Virus record (IMG/VR): IMGVR_UViG_3300009180_000012
Span: 1 to 34,143 of that record
Direction: 5' to 3' (one strand)
Source: a virus
DNA: 34,143 bases
Positions 13,582 through 21,007 of this stretch are shown piece by piece; within the stretch, counting starts at the first letter, position 1, and each line of letters begins with the position of its first letter. A program made the translations under genes and the position numbers. Under the pieces are notes generated by a model. That model was not told the origin of the DNA and searched no databases. It saw only the letters and a program-made list of their open reading frames with translations.

Positions 13582-14196
13582 TCACCAGATCGGGCGAATG
13601 GACGGATCAAATGTGACCATGGTTTTACATCCAGCGCCACCATGCGGAAAGGTTGGGGTGTAGTGGTATCGCTTGACGCAATCAGGCCAAGTCATCGTGG
13701 CCTTTCCCCTGGCTGCCTTTGGAGTATCTACAGATCGATCGTTATCCTCGACAATAAAGGTGCAGGGTAGATCTGCCCCAGCCACATAGTTCACGGCCTC
13801 ATAAAAATGGCCCTCGTCCTCAGCTCCATCGCCCAAGAAGCACCACACCTTTGCCGAGCTTCCCTGCTCTTTTAATGTGTGCGCCACTCCGGCCGCTATC
13901 CCGCAAGTGCCAGCCAACACGCTTGACGTATAGAAATTGAGCTTACGGTCAAAGACAAACATGGAGCGACCATCTCTAATCATCTGCTCAAGCACGTCAG
14001 GATCTCCGCCAGAGAGCAGATAGTGATAGTGGGATCTGTGGCTTGAAAAGATCCAATCGCCTGGCTTGATGTCTTTAAATATCTCGATGAGCTGATCTTC
14101 ATTCCCCCCGCATAGGTGAATCAAATATGGCAGCTTGCCCTGTTCAAACAGCGCCTTAATGCGCAATTCAAAATCAATCAGATCCTGCTTGTTCAT
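13582..14196 (-). CDS. ThDP-dependent enzyme, PP-domain half (E1-alpha-like)
   Basis: A 204-residue protein resembling the alpha subunit of 2-oxoacid dehydrogenase E1 or transketolase-type enzymes. The thiamine diphosphate/Mg motif is GDGAEDEGH (122-130) followed by LPCTFIVEDN (143-152). Upstream, FSSHRSHYHYLLSGG (50-64) matches the conserved RxH segment near the active site, and AGTCGIAAGVAHTLK (95-109) the usual AAG stretch. Typical E1-alpha has 320-400 residues, so this is close to a bare PP domain, as in sulfopyruvate decarboxylase subunits. The partner half is at 15281-15799, with the radical SAM gene between. It starts ATGA-coupled to that gene. The reaction (decarboxylation or two-carbon transfer) is unknown. 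Confidence 0.8.
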   Translation of the reverse strand: MNKQDLIDFELRIKALFEQGKLPYLIHLCGGNEDQLIEIFKDIKPGDWIFSSHRSHYHYLLSGGDPDVLEQMIRDGRSMFVFDRKLNFYTSSVLAGTCGIAAGVAHTLKEQGSSAKVWCFLGDGAEDEGHFYEAVNYVAGADLPCTFIVEDNDRSVDTPKAARGKATMTWPDCVKRYHYTPTFPHGGAGCKTMVTFDPSIRPIW

Positions 14197-15287
14197 ACAA
14201 AGGCGTCGTGACTATCGGTGGCCAGCTTTTCAAACAGCGCCACCTTGGCGTGATTGGCGCATTCATGCAGACAGCTGACGCCAGGGTTAAAGTTTTTATG
14301 CCATGCTCTCGCCTCTTCTCCGAACCATGCCTGGCTAAATGATTGATCCTTCATTGAGGCGATGCGGCCGTGATTGCTGTATGCGGTATTGTGGCATGCG
14401 TAGATATTAAGATCTGCACCTACCACGCAAACGGCCTGAGCGTAAAGACAGCGATGGAATGGCCGAACGGGCGACTTGCTTGGACTATCCAGATCGTAGG
14501 TCGTGTTAATGGTAAAATCTGAATTACAAAAGGATTGGCACTCGGCTAGTTGCTCCCTCACCCTGGTCGCAATCGTGTTGTGATATTCTTTAAAGTTCTG
14601 CACGTACACGGGAGAGAAGCGGACATTACTTACGCCCGCATCCTTAAGCTGTTTAGCAAATGGAACCAACCCCTCGTAATTATAGCGGGTAATAATAAAG
14701 TTAATTCCAAGATCACAGCTTTCCGTTTTGGTATTTGAAAAGTTTTTTATGTTTTGCATCACCGAATCGAACGATCTGTCGGGCACGTTACGACTCGACG
14801 CCATCTGCTCTGCGCTTGTGTAGTCCATAGAAATCCTGACCCATTTTGCCTTGCCCAATACTTCCGCCCTTTCCCCCGCAAGGAGTTGGCCGTTGGTAAT
14901 AATGGATAGATCCAGCCCAGACGAAACTGTCTTAGTCATAATCTCGACAATGTCTTTATGCAGTAAAGGCTCTCCGCCGCCGCTGAAGGTGACGGCTTTT
15001 GTTCCCATGTTTGAAAGATCCTCTATTAGTTCTAGTGCCTTATCTCGTGGCATCACGTCCCGCTCGTTCATGCTGGTGTGCATGCCAGCCTGTAGGTGCA
15101 AGTCAGGCCGATCCTTGGGCCGAGTTGTGCCGTCAGAATAAACGCAGAAACGGCAGGCGTGGTTACAGATATTCGTCGGTTTAATCCGCACGTAGATGGG
15201 TGCGGTGATAATATCGTCGCGAAAGCTGGCGATCTTATCAGGGAACGAAAAGATTTTGAGGTCGCTGTACTTGTTCTGCTTCACCAC
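14193..15287 (-). CDS. Radical SAM enzyme with SPASM-like C-terminus
   Basis: A 364-residue protein with the cluster-binding motif CNHACRFC (Cys41, 45, 48; CX3CX2C), the SAM-binding SGGGEPLLH (102-110), and a C-terminal Cys-rich part (Cys280, 287, 298, 339, 343). The latter suits one or more auxiliary iron-sulfur clusters, as in SPASM/twitch enzymes. Such enzymes perform radical chemistry on peptides, sugars and cofactors. The gene overlaps the ThDP beta-like gene by 7 bases and the alpha-like gene by 4. In this company a sugar or small-molecule step is more likely than peptide maturation, and no precursor-peptide gene was seen nearby. Oxygen sensitivity hints at a host living with low oxygen, but weakly. 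Confidence 0.88.
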   Translation of the reverse strand: MVKQNKYSDLKIFSFPDKIASFRDDIITAPIYVRIKPTNICNHACRFCVYSDGTTRPKDRPDLHLQAGMHTSMNERDVMPRDKALELIEDLSNMGTKAVTFSGGGEPLLHKDIVEIMTKTVSSGLDLSIITNGQLLAGERAEVLGKAKWVRISMDYTSAEQMASSRNVPDRSFDSVMQNIKNFSNTKTESCDLGINFIITRYNYEGLVPFAKQLKDAGVSNVRFSPVYVQNFKEYHNTIATRVREQLAECQSFCNSDFTINTTYDLDSPSKSPVRPFHRCLYAQAVCVVGADLNIYACHNTAYSNHGRIASMKDQSFSQAWFGEEARAWHKNFNPGVSCLHECANHAKVALFEKLATDSHDAFV

Positions 15288-15799
15288 TCATCCTTTCGCT
15301 CGACCAGCATAGTGGATGTCCCAGCGCTCAATCTGTGCAATGCGTTTTGATATTCGCTCACTACGCTTTCCTTCTTTAGTTCTACGATTGGGAAATCGAT
15401 CATTTTTCTAAGAGCTTCGGTAAAGTCCTGCGTATGGGTTGGCCCCGTGTAGAGCGGTTTATTTTTGTTGCCTATGACTACCCGCAAGATGGCGGCAGGC
15501 TTGAATTGATTGCAGCTAATGTGCTGAGCTGCGCCTAGGTGATTCACGATGGCGTCCAGTGCATTGAGAATAAAATCCATCCGCTCAATAAATACGACGG
15601 GTTTTAGCCCGGCTAAACTCAGGCCCGCGGCTAATCCTACCATCAGATTTTCAGCAACAGGCGTTTCGATCAGTTGAGAATCCGCAACATTATTGAGCGT
15701 GCCTGCCGCCCGCCCGCCTATCTTTACCCCGTAGCCTATAAACCTGACGGCCGGATCAGCCGCTAATAAATCCATTGCTTGAGTCAGCTCCTTCTTCAC
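15281..15799 (-). CDS. ThDP-dependent enzyme, PYR-domain half (E1-beta-like, no C-terminal domain)
   Basis: A 172-residue protein matching the pyrimidine-binding domain of E1-beta or transketolase. ETPVAENLMVGLAAGLSLAG (45-64) carries the conserved catalytic Glu (Glu50). LKPVVFIERMDFILNALDAI (65-84) is the E1-beta pattern, with THTQDFTEALRK (121-132) at the place of the usual HSQ. Normal E1-beta (about 325 residues) has an extra transketolase C-terminal domain, which is absent here. With the alpha-like half it would form a minimal alpha2beta2-type enzyme. It starts overlapping the GT9-like gene by four bases. Confidence 0.8.
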   Translation of the reverse strand: MKKELTQAMDLLAADPAVRFIGYGVKIGGRAAGTLNNVADSQLIETPVAENLMVGLAAGLSLAGLKPVVFIERMDFILNALDAIVNHLGAAQHISCNQFKPAAILRVVIGNKNKPLYTGPTHTQDFTEALRKMIDFPIVELKKESVVSEYQNALHRLSAGTSTMLVERKDEW

Positions 15800-16560
15800 A
15801 GTAAGCCTTCTTCTTCAAGAATGTGCAGGGCGTGAAATGCGCTCCTAGCCATCTGACCGCGTTCGGTAAATATGACTGTCTCGGTATCTGCACACAGCAA
15901 ATGGAAGGCATTTTTGTTGTGAACGTTTAGGCACGGCCAGCTCGGCCCGGTGGATGTTCCGATGACGGCTTTTGCCTTGGCGGCCGTCGCCCCTATCCAA
16001 GTCACATTCTTGTTATCAAATGCCGGGCATAATCCAGTATCGACTGTGCTGATTACCCGATGGCCCTTGCTAACTAGTTTAGATACTAGGTTGCGAAAGT
16101 CGTCGGGGTTAAAGTTTATAAATTGTCCAGAAAGCCCTGGCGAATTTATGACGACGACGTCGCAGTCTGGCGCCATCGGAATAAAAGAATCTAAAGCCGG
16201 ATAGTCAAACAGGAGGTCATCGACTTCCCGAATTGGATTTTTTACGCACATCCTGCTGGCCAGTTCCTCAAACCAACATAGATGAAATTTGGCGAAGTTT
16301 AATTTATCGAGATGACGCTCCCAATATCCGCCTGCATTACGCCAAGAATCAATGCTATCGGCTGGTGCCTCGCTGATTGGTCGAATGTGTAGCCGTAAAG
16401 ACATGTCGCTACGCAAGGCATCAATCTCCTCAAACTTGCACAGCTCTGGATTGTGATAGTGCGTGATCTCAATATCTGAATTTTGCAGGCATAGCCGACG
16501 TAGAAAGTTTAACTGCACCAGGTTGTCGCCTAGCCGCAGTGCATTGTGGGCATGAATCAC
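15796..16560 (-). CDS. GT-B/GT9-like glycosyltransferase-related protein
   Basis: The 254-residue protein starts MIHAHNALRLGDNLVQLNFL, close to the GLGD-type loop that opens heptosyltransferase (GT9) proteins. A C-terminal nucleotide-sugar-like half has VVVINSPGLSGQF, KGHRVISTVDTG and AVIGTSTGPSWPCLNV, matching the GT9 GxxTGxxH-type donor site except that the final His is replaced. It is shorter than typical GT9 enzymes (about 340), so the N-terminal acceptor domain is reduced. A sugar transfer role is inferred; a non-catalytic relative is possible. It is coupled by 4-base overlaps to the genes on both sides. Confidence 0.6.
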   Translation of the reverse strand: MIHAHNALRLGDNLVQLNFLRRLCLQNSDIEITHYHNPELCKFEEIDALRSDMSLRLHIRPISEAPADSIDSWRNAGGYWERHLDKLNFAKFHLCWFEELASRMCVKNPIREVDDLLFDYPALDSFIPMAPDCDVVVINSPGLSGQFINFNPDDFRNLVSKLVSKGHRVISTVDTGLCPAFDNKNVTWIGATAAKAKAVIGTSTGPSWPCLNVHNKNAFHLLCADTETVIFTERGQMARSAFHALHILEEEGLL

Positions 16561-18242
16561 GGGTTGCGTTCCTTAAATATCTTTTCGCCCAGCTCGTAGT
16601 TCTCCTTGGCGTTGTGGCGCTTAAATTCCGCGTCCTGAGCTGCGCCCGTGAAGAGCGGATTGTTGTGGGTAAAGACGATATCCTTGGCGGGAATGATGAC
16701 GCCATCGTATGCAGCCCTTTTGGAAAATTCGTTATCTGAGAATATGCCAGAGCAAGCGTCATATTCGGCGGCAAACATGGCGCCCTGATCTTGCAGTCGT
16801 GCTTTAGTTAGGATTGCCATGCACAGCAGATCGTCTTTGCGATGGCCGTCGGAAATCGCCAGTACCTTGGGCTTGCTGGTATCGCCAATTCTGTCGCTGA
16901 TTATCTTGTCCCAATGCAGCGGAGGGTCCCAATCGTCGGAGCCTTGAATGATAATTTCACCGCGGGCTACTTCGGCCGCCCTGTTCCAAGCCGCAATACA
17001 CCCGCCCTTACCTTTAACAATTCCCCAATTTTTAAGCATGTCGGCTTTAGGATCGTCATCATCGACCGAGTAGATCCACTCGACTGACGCTGGATCTGCC
17101 GCCTTTTTCATCCACAAGATGCGGGCGTTGATCGCTTCTTGCGGGCGGCCTCGGGTGGCGTGGCAAACGGTAATCTTTACCGGCTTCTGCGCCCGCCACA
17201 TGTTCTCAATCTTTTCTGCCTCGGCCGTATCGCCGACGGCTTTGCAGGCCGCTAGGTATAGATCTATGCACTCAAAGTCGTAGACGGTGCGCTGGGCGTT
17301 CCAGATCTTTACGCCCGGATCGGGCTGAACCATCGCAGACTTAAGCAAGTGGTAAGCCTGCAACCACGCACCCACGCTCGCCTCCTCCCTAGCTAAATAG
17401 TAAATCGCTTCCCTGCGCCCAGGGTTCATTTGATGTGCCTTTTGGTATAGGCCGATCCTGACCGTGCGATCTTGCGTGGCCGTGGCCTGATTACAGGCCG
17501 CCTCGTAAGCCAGCGTGGCCTCTTGCCCCGGCCAGACGGCCGCAACGTGTGACCAAGGCTCAGATTCCGTCCTGCGATTGCCTAGGAAAAGTTCCTGCTG
17601 GTAGTAGTACGCATACTTGCCCGCCTCGCTTAACTGGCCTTGCAAGATGCGGAGATTGCGATCGGCGCTACCCGCCTTGTAACCACCCGGGTGATGCTCA
17701 ACCCATACCGTCTGCTCGCCCACAGATTCTAGCCCAGCATTAGGCAACAGCGCCTCATGGACGGCGTAGTGCCACTTTCCAGACCATGCGCCGTCTATAC
17801 GCCTTACCATCCGTTCCCTTACAGGGGCGAGTTTGGCGTTTAAAACCGCATATACGCCTGCATAGATGCCGAGCTTGGGATTCTGCTCAAACGCTTCCAC
17901 GCCCCTTTTAAGAGCGTTTTTGAGGTCTTTATGTGGCAAGTCATCGCAATCCACCCATACCGCATATTCACTAGTGCAGGCATCCAGTGCGGTGTTGCGG
18001 GCAGCGGCAAAGTTATCGACGTGAGGCCAGCTCGCCCCTGCCGGTGCGTTTTTATATTCAACTATCTTTGCCCCTGACTTTTCAGCGATCGCCCGAGTAC
18101 CGTCGTCAGGTCGGCCCCCCTGGGCAATGCAGACCACTAGCTCGTCGCAGAATGGTTTAAAGGCGGTAAGGCAGCGGTCGATAAATTGGGCCTCGTGCCC
18201 GGCGATCATGTAGATGGAGATTTTAGGATTTCGAGTGGCCAT
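16557..18242 (-). CDS. Two-domain family 2 glycosyltransferase (GT2-TPR-GT2)
   Basis: The start at ATG 18242 is chosen because it lies one base after the connector stop. The longer in-frame version (from 18338) would run through the connector gene. The 561-residue protein begins with a GT-A domain (about 7-200): ISIYMIAGHEAQFIDRC, DELVVCIAQG, NFAAARNTALDACTSEYAVW and the DxD motif VDCDD (97-101). A helical, TPR-like middle follows (about 240-350). A second GT-A-like domain (355-540) has ITVCHATRGRPQ, VEWIYSVDDDDPKAD (387-401) and IIIQGSDDWDPP (430-441). It could make or attach two sugars in turn. As first gene of the cassette it likely does the final attachment to a protein or lipid acceptor; that is inference. 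Confidence 0.82.
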   Translation of the reverse strand: MATRNPKISIYMIAGHEAQFIDRCLTAFKPFCDELVVCIAQGGRPDDGTRAIAEKSGAKIVEYKNAPAGASWPHVDNFAAARNTALDACTSEYAVWVDCDDLPHKDLKNALKRGVEAFEQNPKLGIYAGVYAVLNAKLAPVRERMVRRIDGAWSGKWHYAVHEALLPNAGLESVGEQTVWVEHHPGGYKAGSADRNLRILQGQLSEAGKYAYYYQQELFLGNRRTESEPWSHVAAVWPGQEATLAYEAACNQATATQDRTVRIGLYQKAHQMNPGRREAIYYLAREEASVGAWLQAYHLLKSAMVQPDPGVKIWNAQRTVYDFECIDLYLAACKAVGDTAEAEKIENMWRAQKPVKITVCHATRGRPQEAINARILWMKKAADPASVEWIYSVDDDDPKADMLKNWGIVKGKGGCIAAWNRAAEVARGEIIIQGSDDWDPPLHWDKIISDRIGDTSKPKVLAISDGHRKDDLLCMAILTKARLQDQGAMFAAEYDACSGIFSDNEFSKRAAYDGVIIPAKDIVFTHNNPLFTGAAQDAEFKRHNAKENYELGEKIFKERNP

Positions 18243-18243
18243 T

Positions 18244-18543
18244 CTAAACCTCTCGCAACCCGAGCACGTAACTACCGATAGAAGTATCAATCGACGCCAC
18301 CCGATAGCTGACCGAGTTGGCCAGCAAGATAGATCCAATGGTAGGCGCCGATGAGATGGCGCTCACGTCGATGGTAAAGGTGGAGTTTAGATCCAGATCA
18401 AATCCGCCCAGCTCCACGGTTTCTTTGCGGGTGATCGTCGAAAGGATGCCAGTAACGCCAGTAGAACCAATGGTGGCCGCTGTGCCAGTTTGAGTATAAA
18501 GAGCGGCCAGACTTTCTTTTAACGCTTCCGTGAATTCAGACAT
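18244..18543 (-). CDS. Head-tail connector protein
   Basis: A 99-residue protein: helix at the start (EFTEALKESLAALYTQ), then strand-rich sequence with VELGGFDLDLNSTFTIDVSA and SYRVASIDTSIGSYVLGLRE. This resembles small head-tail joining proteins (gpFII-like) that form the ring under the portal. Its location between the major capsid and the tail terminator fits, and the accessory cassette begins one base downstream. Confidence 0.6.
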   Translation of the reverse strand: MSEFTEALKESLAALYTQTGTAATIGSTGVTGILSTITRKETVELGGFDLDLNSTFTIDVSAISSAPTIGSILLANSVSYRVASIDTSIGSYVLGLREV

Positions 18544-18565
18544 GAGAGGATTTCTTAAAGTGGAA

Positions 18566-18595
18566 AGGGCGGTGAGCCTTTCAGCCCACCGCCCT
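18566..18595 (-). terminator. Hairpin after the major capsid gene
   Basis: The inverted repeat AGGGCGGTG...CACCGCCCT extends to about 12 bp per arm with one G-U pair and a 6-base loop. On the minus transcript it starts 12 bases after the capsid stop and is followed by TTCCACTTT, a poor U-tract. It is likely a partial terminator or 3' stabiliser that raises capsid output over the connector and cassette genes. Confidence 0.65.
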
Positions 18596-18606
18596 CCCCG
18601 AGTGAA

Positions 18607-19497
18607 TTAGCTGCCGTTGATACGCACGAGGCTTGATGTCTCGCCAGCCTTCACGCCGTAGATCAGCGCGTAGGTGCGTTGGAGCATGCCCTTAACCACG
18701 TCGTAGTTCTCGCGAACTTGGACGGATAGGCCAGTGCGGGGTTCCGTCACCGTGTCGATCGTTCCAGGGATGGGAACGCCGGTCGGGACTTCAGGAACGC
18801 GAGCTGCGATCAGCAACGCTTCACGCTGGGCGAAGAATCCGCCGAGGGTAATGCTGTTGGAAGGCACCGCGCTGTACATGTTGATGTTGAATCCTGCAAC
18901 CGATCCAATGCCAGCCGTGCGGGATTGTTCGCCGCTGATCTGAGCATTCGACACGATGGTCGAATCATTCAAGAGACGGCCATAGTAGGAAGGCGCCAAA
19001 ACCGCATAACGATCATTTTGAGGCACGTTCGCATTGTTAAGGGTGATTCCAGCGGACACCACGGAGGCGTAGCTGAAGGTGGCCGAACTCTGCGTGAGCG
19101 CGGAGGTAAAGCTGCTGGAGGTGACAAGAGCAAGCAAGTCGCCAACCATCTGCAAGCCGAGAGCATGCGCGGCTGCGCCGGCGAAACGCTCGATCAGGTT
19201 GATGTTGGAGCTGGTGCGCTCTTGATCGTCAACAGAGTAGGAAACGTGCTTGAATTTGTTGAGAGTGATCTGCACGTCCGTCTGAGTGGTCGCAGATGCT
19301 ACGTAACCGTTAGCCTGCGAGTAGTCCTGTGCGGTCGTAGCAGAGATGCGGTGGGTGTAGATCGATGCGTTGTATTTAGCCGCTTCGCTGCTGAAATCCG
19401 TGACGGAGTTTCTGAGGAAGCTGTAATCCGCCACGAGGATCTCGAGAGCCCTCTGAGCGATTACATTGGCATTCGTTGTTCCGATTGAGTTGGCCAT
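18607..19497 (-). CDS. Major capsid protein (HK97-like fold expected)
   Basis: A 296-residue protein with AGGAG nine bases before ATG 19497. Residues 1-35 (NVIAQRALEILVADYSFLRN) and YTHRISATTAQDYSQANGYV (about 47-66) resemble the N-arm and E-loop of capsid proteins. VQITLNKFKHVSYSVDDQER (about 74-93) is a typical P-domain strand motif. Near the C-terminus, PRTGLSVQVRENYDVVKGML is typical of the closing segment. It follows the protease/scaffold gene and precedes the connector, and a hairpin closes the gene. Confidence 0.85.
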   Translation of the reverse strand: MANSIGTTNANVIAQRALEILVADYSFLRNSVTDFSSEAAKYNASIYTHRISATTAQDYSQANGYVASATTQTDVQITLNKFKHVSYSVDDQERTSSNINLIERFAGAAAHALGLQMVGDLLALVTSSSFTSALTQSSATFSYASVVSAGITLNNANVPQNDRYAVLAPSYYGRLLNDSTIVSNAQISGEQSRTAGIGSVAGFNINMYSAVPSNSITLGGFFAQREALLIAARVPEVPTGVPIPGTIDTVTEPRTGLSVQVRENYDVVKGMLQRTYALIYGVKAGETSSLVRINGS

Positions 19498-19522
19498 TGT
19501 AGTGTTCTCCTAGTGGACTGGA

Positions 19523-20449
19523 TTACAGTCCGAGTTTGCGGAGCAGTTCCGACCGACGGGTCGGATTCTTTTCCGCGTTGAATTGATTGAGGATTTCTGC
19601 CCGGCCGAGCGGTTGGCTCGATTCAGCGGGAACCGCTACTGCGCCAGCAGCGTCGGCCTTGGCTTTTTCCAAAGTGGTCACGGCCTTTTCGTCGGCCTTT
19701 TCTTCGATCTTTGCGCTCATCTCTTTTTTCGCCATATCTTTGGCGGGAGCGGCAGGAGCTTCCTCGGTCGCGTCCTGAGTCGCGTCCGCTTTCATAAGAG
19801 CAAGCAGTTCCGCAAGCATCCCGGCGATGTCGGTCAAAGTAGGTTCGGCCATTTTCTCCTCAGGCTTGTCGGCAGGCATCTCAGCCAGTTCGGCTTTAGG
19901 CGCTTCGACAACTGCGGGAGTTTCAACGGCAGGAGCTTTGGGTGCGGGAGCCGCCACGACGGCAGGTTCGCTAAGCTCTTTTTTGACTTCGACAGGTGCT
20001 TCGTTCATTTGAAGTTTTTTCATGTCAACTGCTGAGAAAGCAGAAAACATTCCTGCAGGGTTGGCGGCTGGCTCAGAAACGATTGAACAATCGTAGATTT
20101 CAGTTACTCGTGCAAAGAGGTTGCCTGCAACTTCCTCGGGTACGCCGCTAAAGGTGAGAGACATTCCAAAGCCTTCTGGAAGCACTTGCGCCAGGTGTTG
20201 AACGAACTGCGCCTCGTTAGTGTTAAACAGAGTCAGGTCGCCCATAAGCCGGTCGCCTTCAATTCTAAATCCGTCGATATATCCAAGGATTCCAGTAACG
20301 GGTGCGCCATGGCCCATCGTTACTTTGATCCGCTTCATGGATTGCGCCACGGTTAGCGCCTGCTCTAACGACTTTTCGTCGATTAAAAGGTTATGCCCAC
20401 GGGCTTCACCGATGGTGAGAATTGAGACGTTTTTGAGTTTGTTGGCCAT
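19523..20449 (-). CDS. Prohead protease fused to scaffold-like region
   Basis: The start is taken at ATG 20449; an in-frame TTG at 20458 is possible. The N-terminal 140 residues look like a capsid maturation protease domain: TMGHGAPVTGILGYIDGFRI with a His near 47, EGFGMSLTFSG with a Ser near 97, and IYDCSIVSEPAANPAGMF typical of prohead proteases. The remaining part is an Ala/Pro/Glu/Lys-rich, helical, low-complexity region, as in scaffolding domains. An internal ATG (MKKLQMNEAP, near residue 143) could also yield free scaffold, as in lambda C/Nu3. The protease class is not certain. Confidence 0.75.
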   Translation of the reverse strand: MANKLKNVSILTIGEARGHNLLIDEKSLEQALTVAQSMKRIKVTMGHGAPVTGILGYIDGFRIEGDRLMGDLTLFNTNEAQFVQHLAQVLPEGFGMSLTFSGVPEEVAGNLFARVTEIYDCSIVSEPAANPAGMFSAFSAVDMKKLQMNEAPVEVKKELSEPAVVAAPAPKAPAVETPAVVEAPKAELAEMPADKPEEKMAEPTLTDIAGMLAELLALMKADATQDATEEAPAAPAKDMAKKEMSAKIEEKADEKAVTTLEKAKADAAGAVAVPAESSQPLGRAEILNQFNAEKNPTRRSELLRKLGL

Positions 20450-20469
20450 GCTGGCCAACAGGTGTCAAA

Positions 20470-20973
20470 TCAGTTTCGGCTAAAGATAGGATTACGGGAA
20501 ACGGGATCTGCTGGATCTGGAAAGATGGGGTTGTAAACAGGCTGCCCAGGTTCGGGTGGCGTGTGCATGTCTTGGATTGCCTTGTTAATGGCATAAGCCA
20601 AATGCGCAGCTTGTTCGGCTTTTTTCATAAACAGCATCTGATTGTTTAACCCGCCAAACTTTAACTCAACGTAAGGACGGCAAGATCCTTGAATGATTTT
20701 CCACAGGATAGCAATCGACATGCAGGCAATAGTTATCCCAAGCACAGGGCTTGTTTGGCATGTAACAACTCCAAGCAAGATTCCGAACGCACTCAAGAAA
20801 CACCACATAACGCTACCCAGTCCCATGTTCTCACGGCCGTGTGCAGTCCCGACGATAGACGCCAGGTTATAGGTTTGATTGTAGGGGTGGCCTACGTTGA
20901 TCGTCCGGCCAACTACGCTGATCGATCCGTCGTCGTAGTAAACTGAGCTTGTATCGGGGGAGAGATCGTCCAC
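20470..20973 (-). CDS. DUF6232-like membrane protein inserted between portal and protease genes
   Basis: A 167-residue protein starting at GTG 20973. VYYDDGSISVVGRTINVG (11-28) followed by YNLASIVGTA (35-44) is the strand-rich opening of the DUF6232-type family. Two membrane helices follow (about 53-72 and 76-95). A cytoplasmic-like part has YVELKFGGLNNQMLF and a helical stretch, then a Pro-rich tail. No structural role is known for such a protein in heads, so it may be an accessory gene acting on the host membrane, or a head-interacting anchor. It keeps the operon direction. Confidence 0.6.
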   Translation of the reverse strand: MDDLSPDTSSVYYDDGSISVVGRTINVGHPYNQTYNLASIVGTAHGRENMGLGSVMWCFLSAFGILLGVVTCQTSPVLGITIACMSIAILWKIIQGSCRPYVELKFGGLNNQMLFMKKAEQAAHLAYAINKAIQDMHTPPEPGQPVYNPIFPDPADPVSRNPIFSRN

Positions 20974-21007
20974 GCCCTAATCGTATGGGCGGACGGTGTG
21001 CGTACAA

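Noticed and set aside
14193-15287. RiPP (modified peptide) cluster around the SPASM-like radical SAM enzyme
   Set aside because: No short precursor-peptide frame with a leader/core pattern, protease or exporter was seen nearby; the neighbours point to sugar chemistry.
16557-18338. Longer N-terminus for the two-domain glycosyltransferase
   Set aside because: The extra 32 residues run through the connector gene and do not resemble a GT start; ATG 18242 follows the connector stop directly.
18925-19488. 187-codon open frame on the plus strand
   Set aside because: It lies wholly antisense to the major capsid gene, has no ribosome site or recognisable domain, and its composition mirrors the capsid codons.
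19583-20035. 150-codon plus-strand frame rich in Phe, Gly and Arg
   Set aside because: Antisense shadow of the Ala/Pro/Glu-rich scaffold region; the odd composition follows from that.
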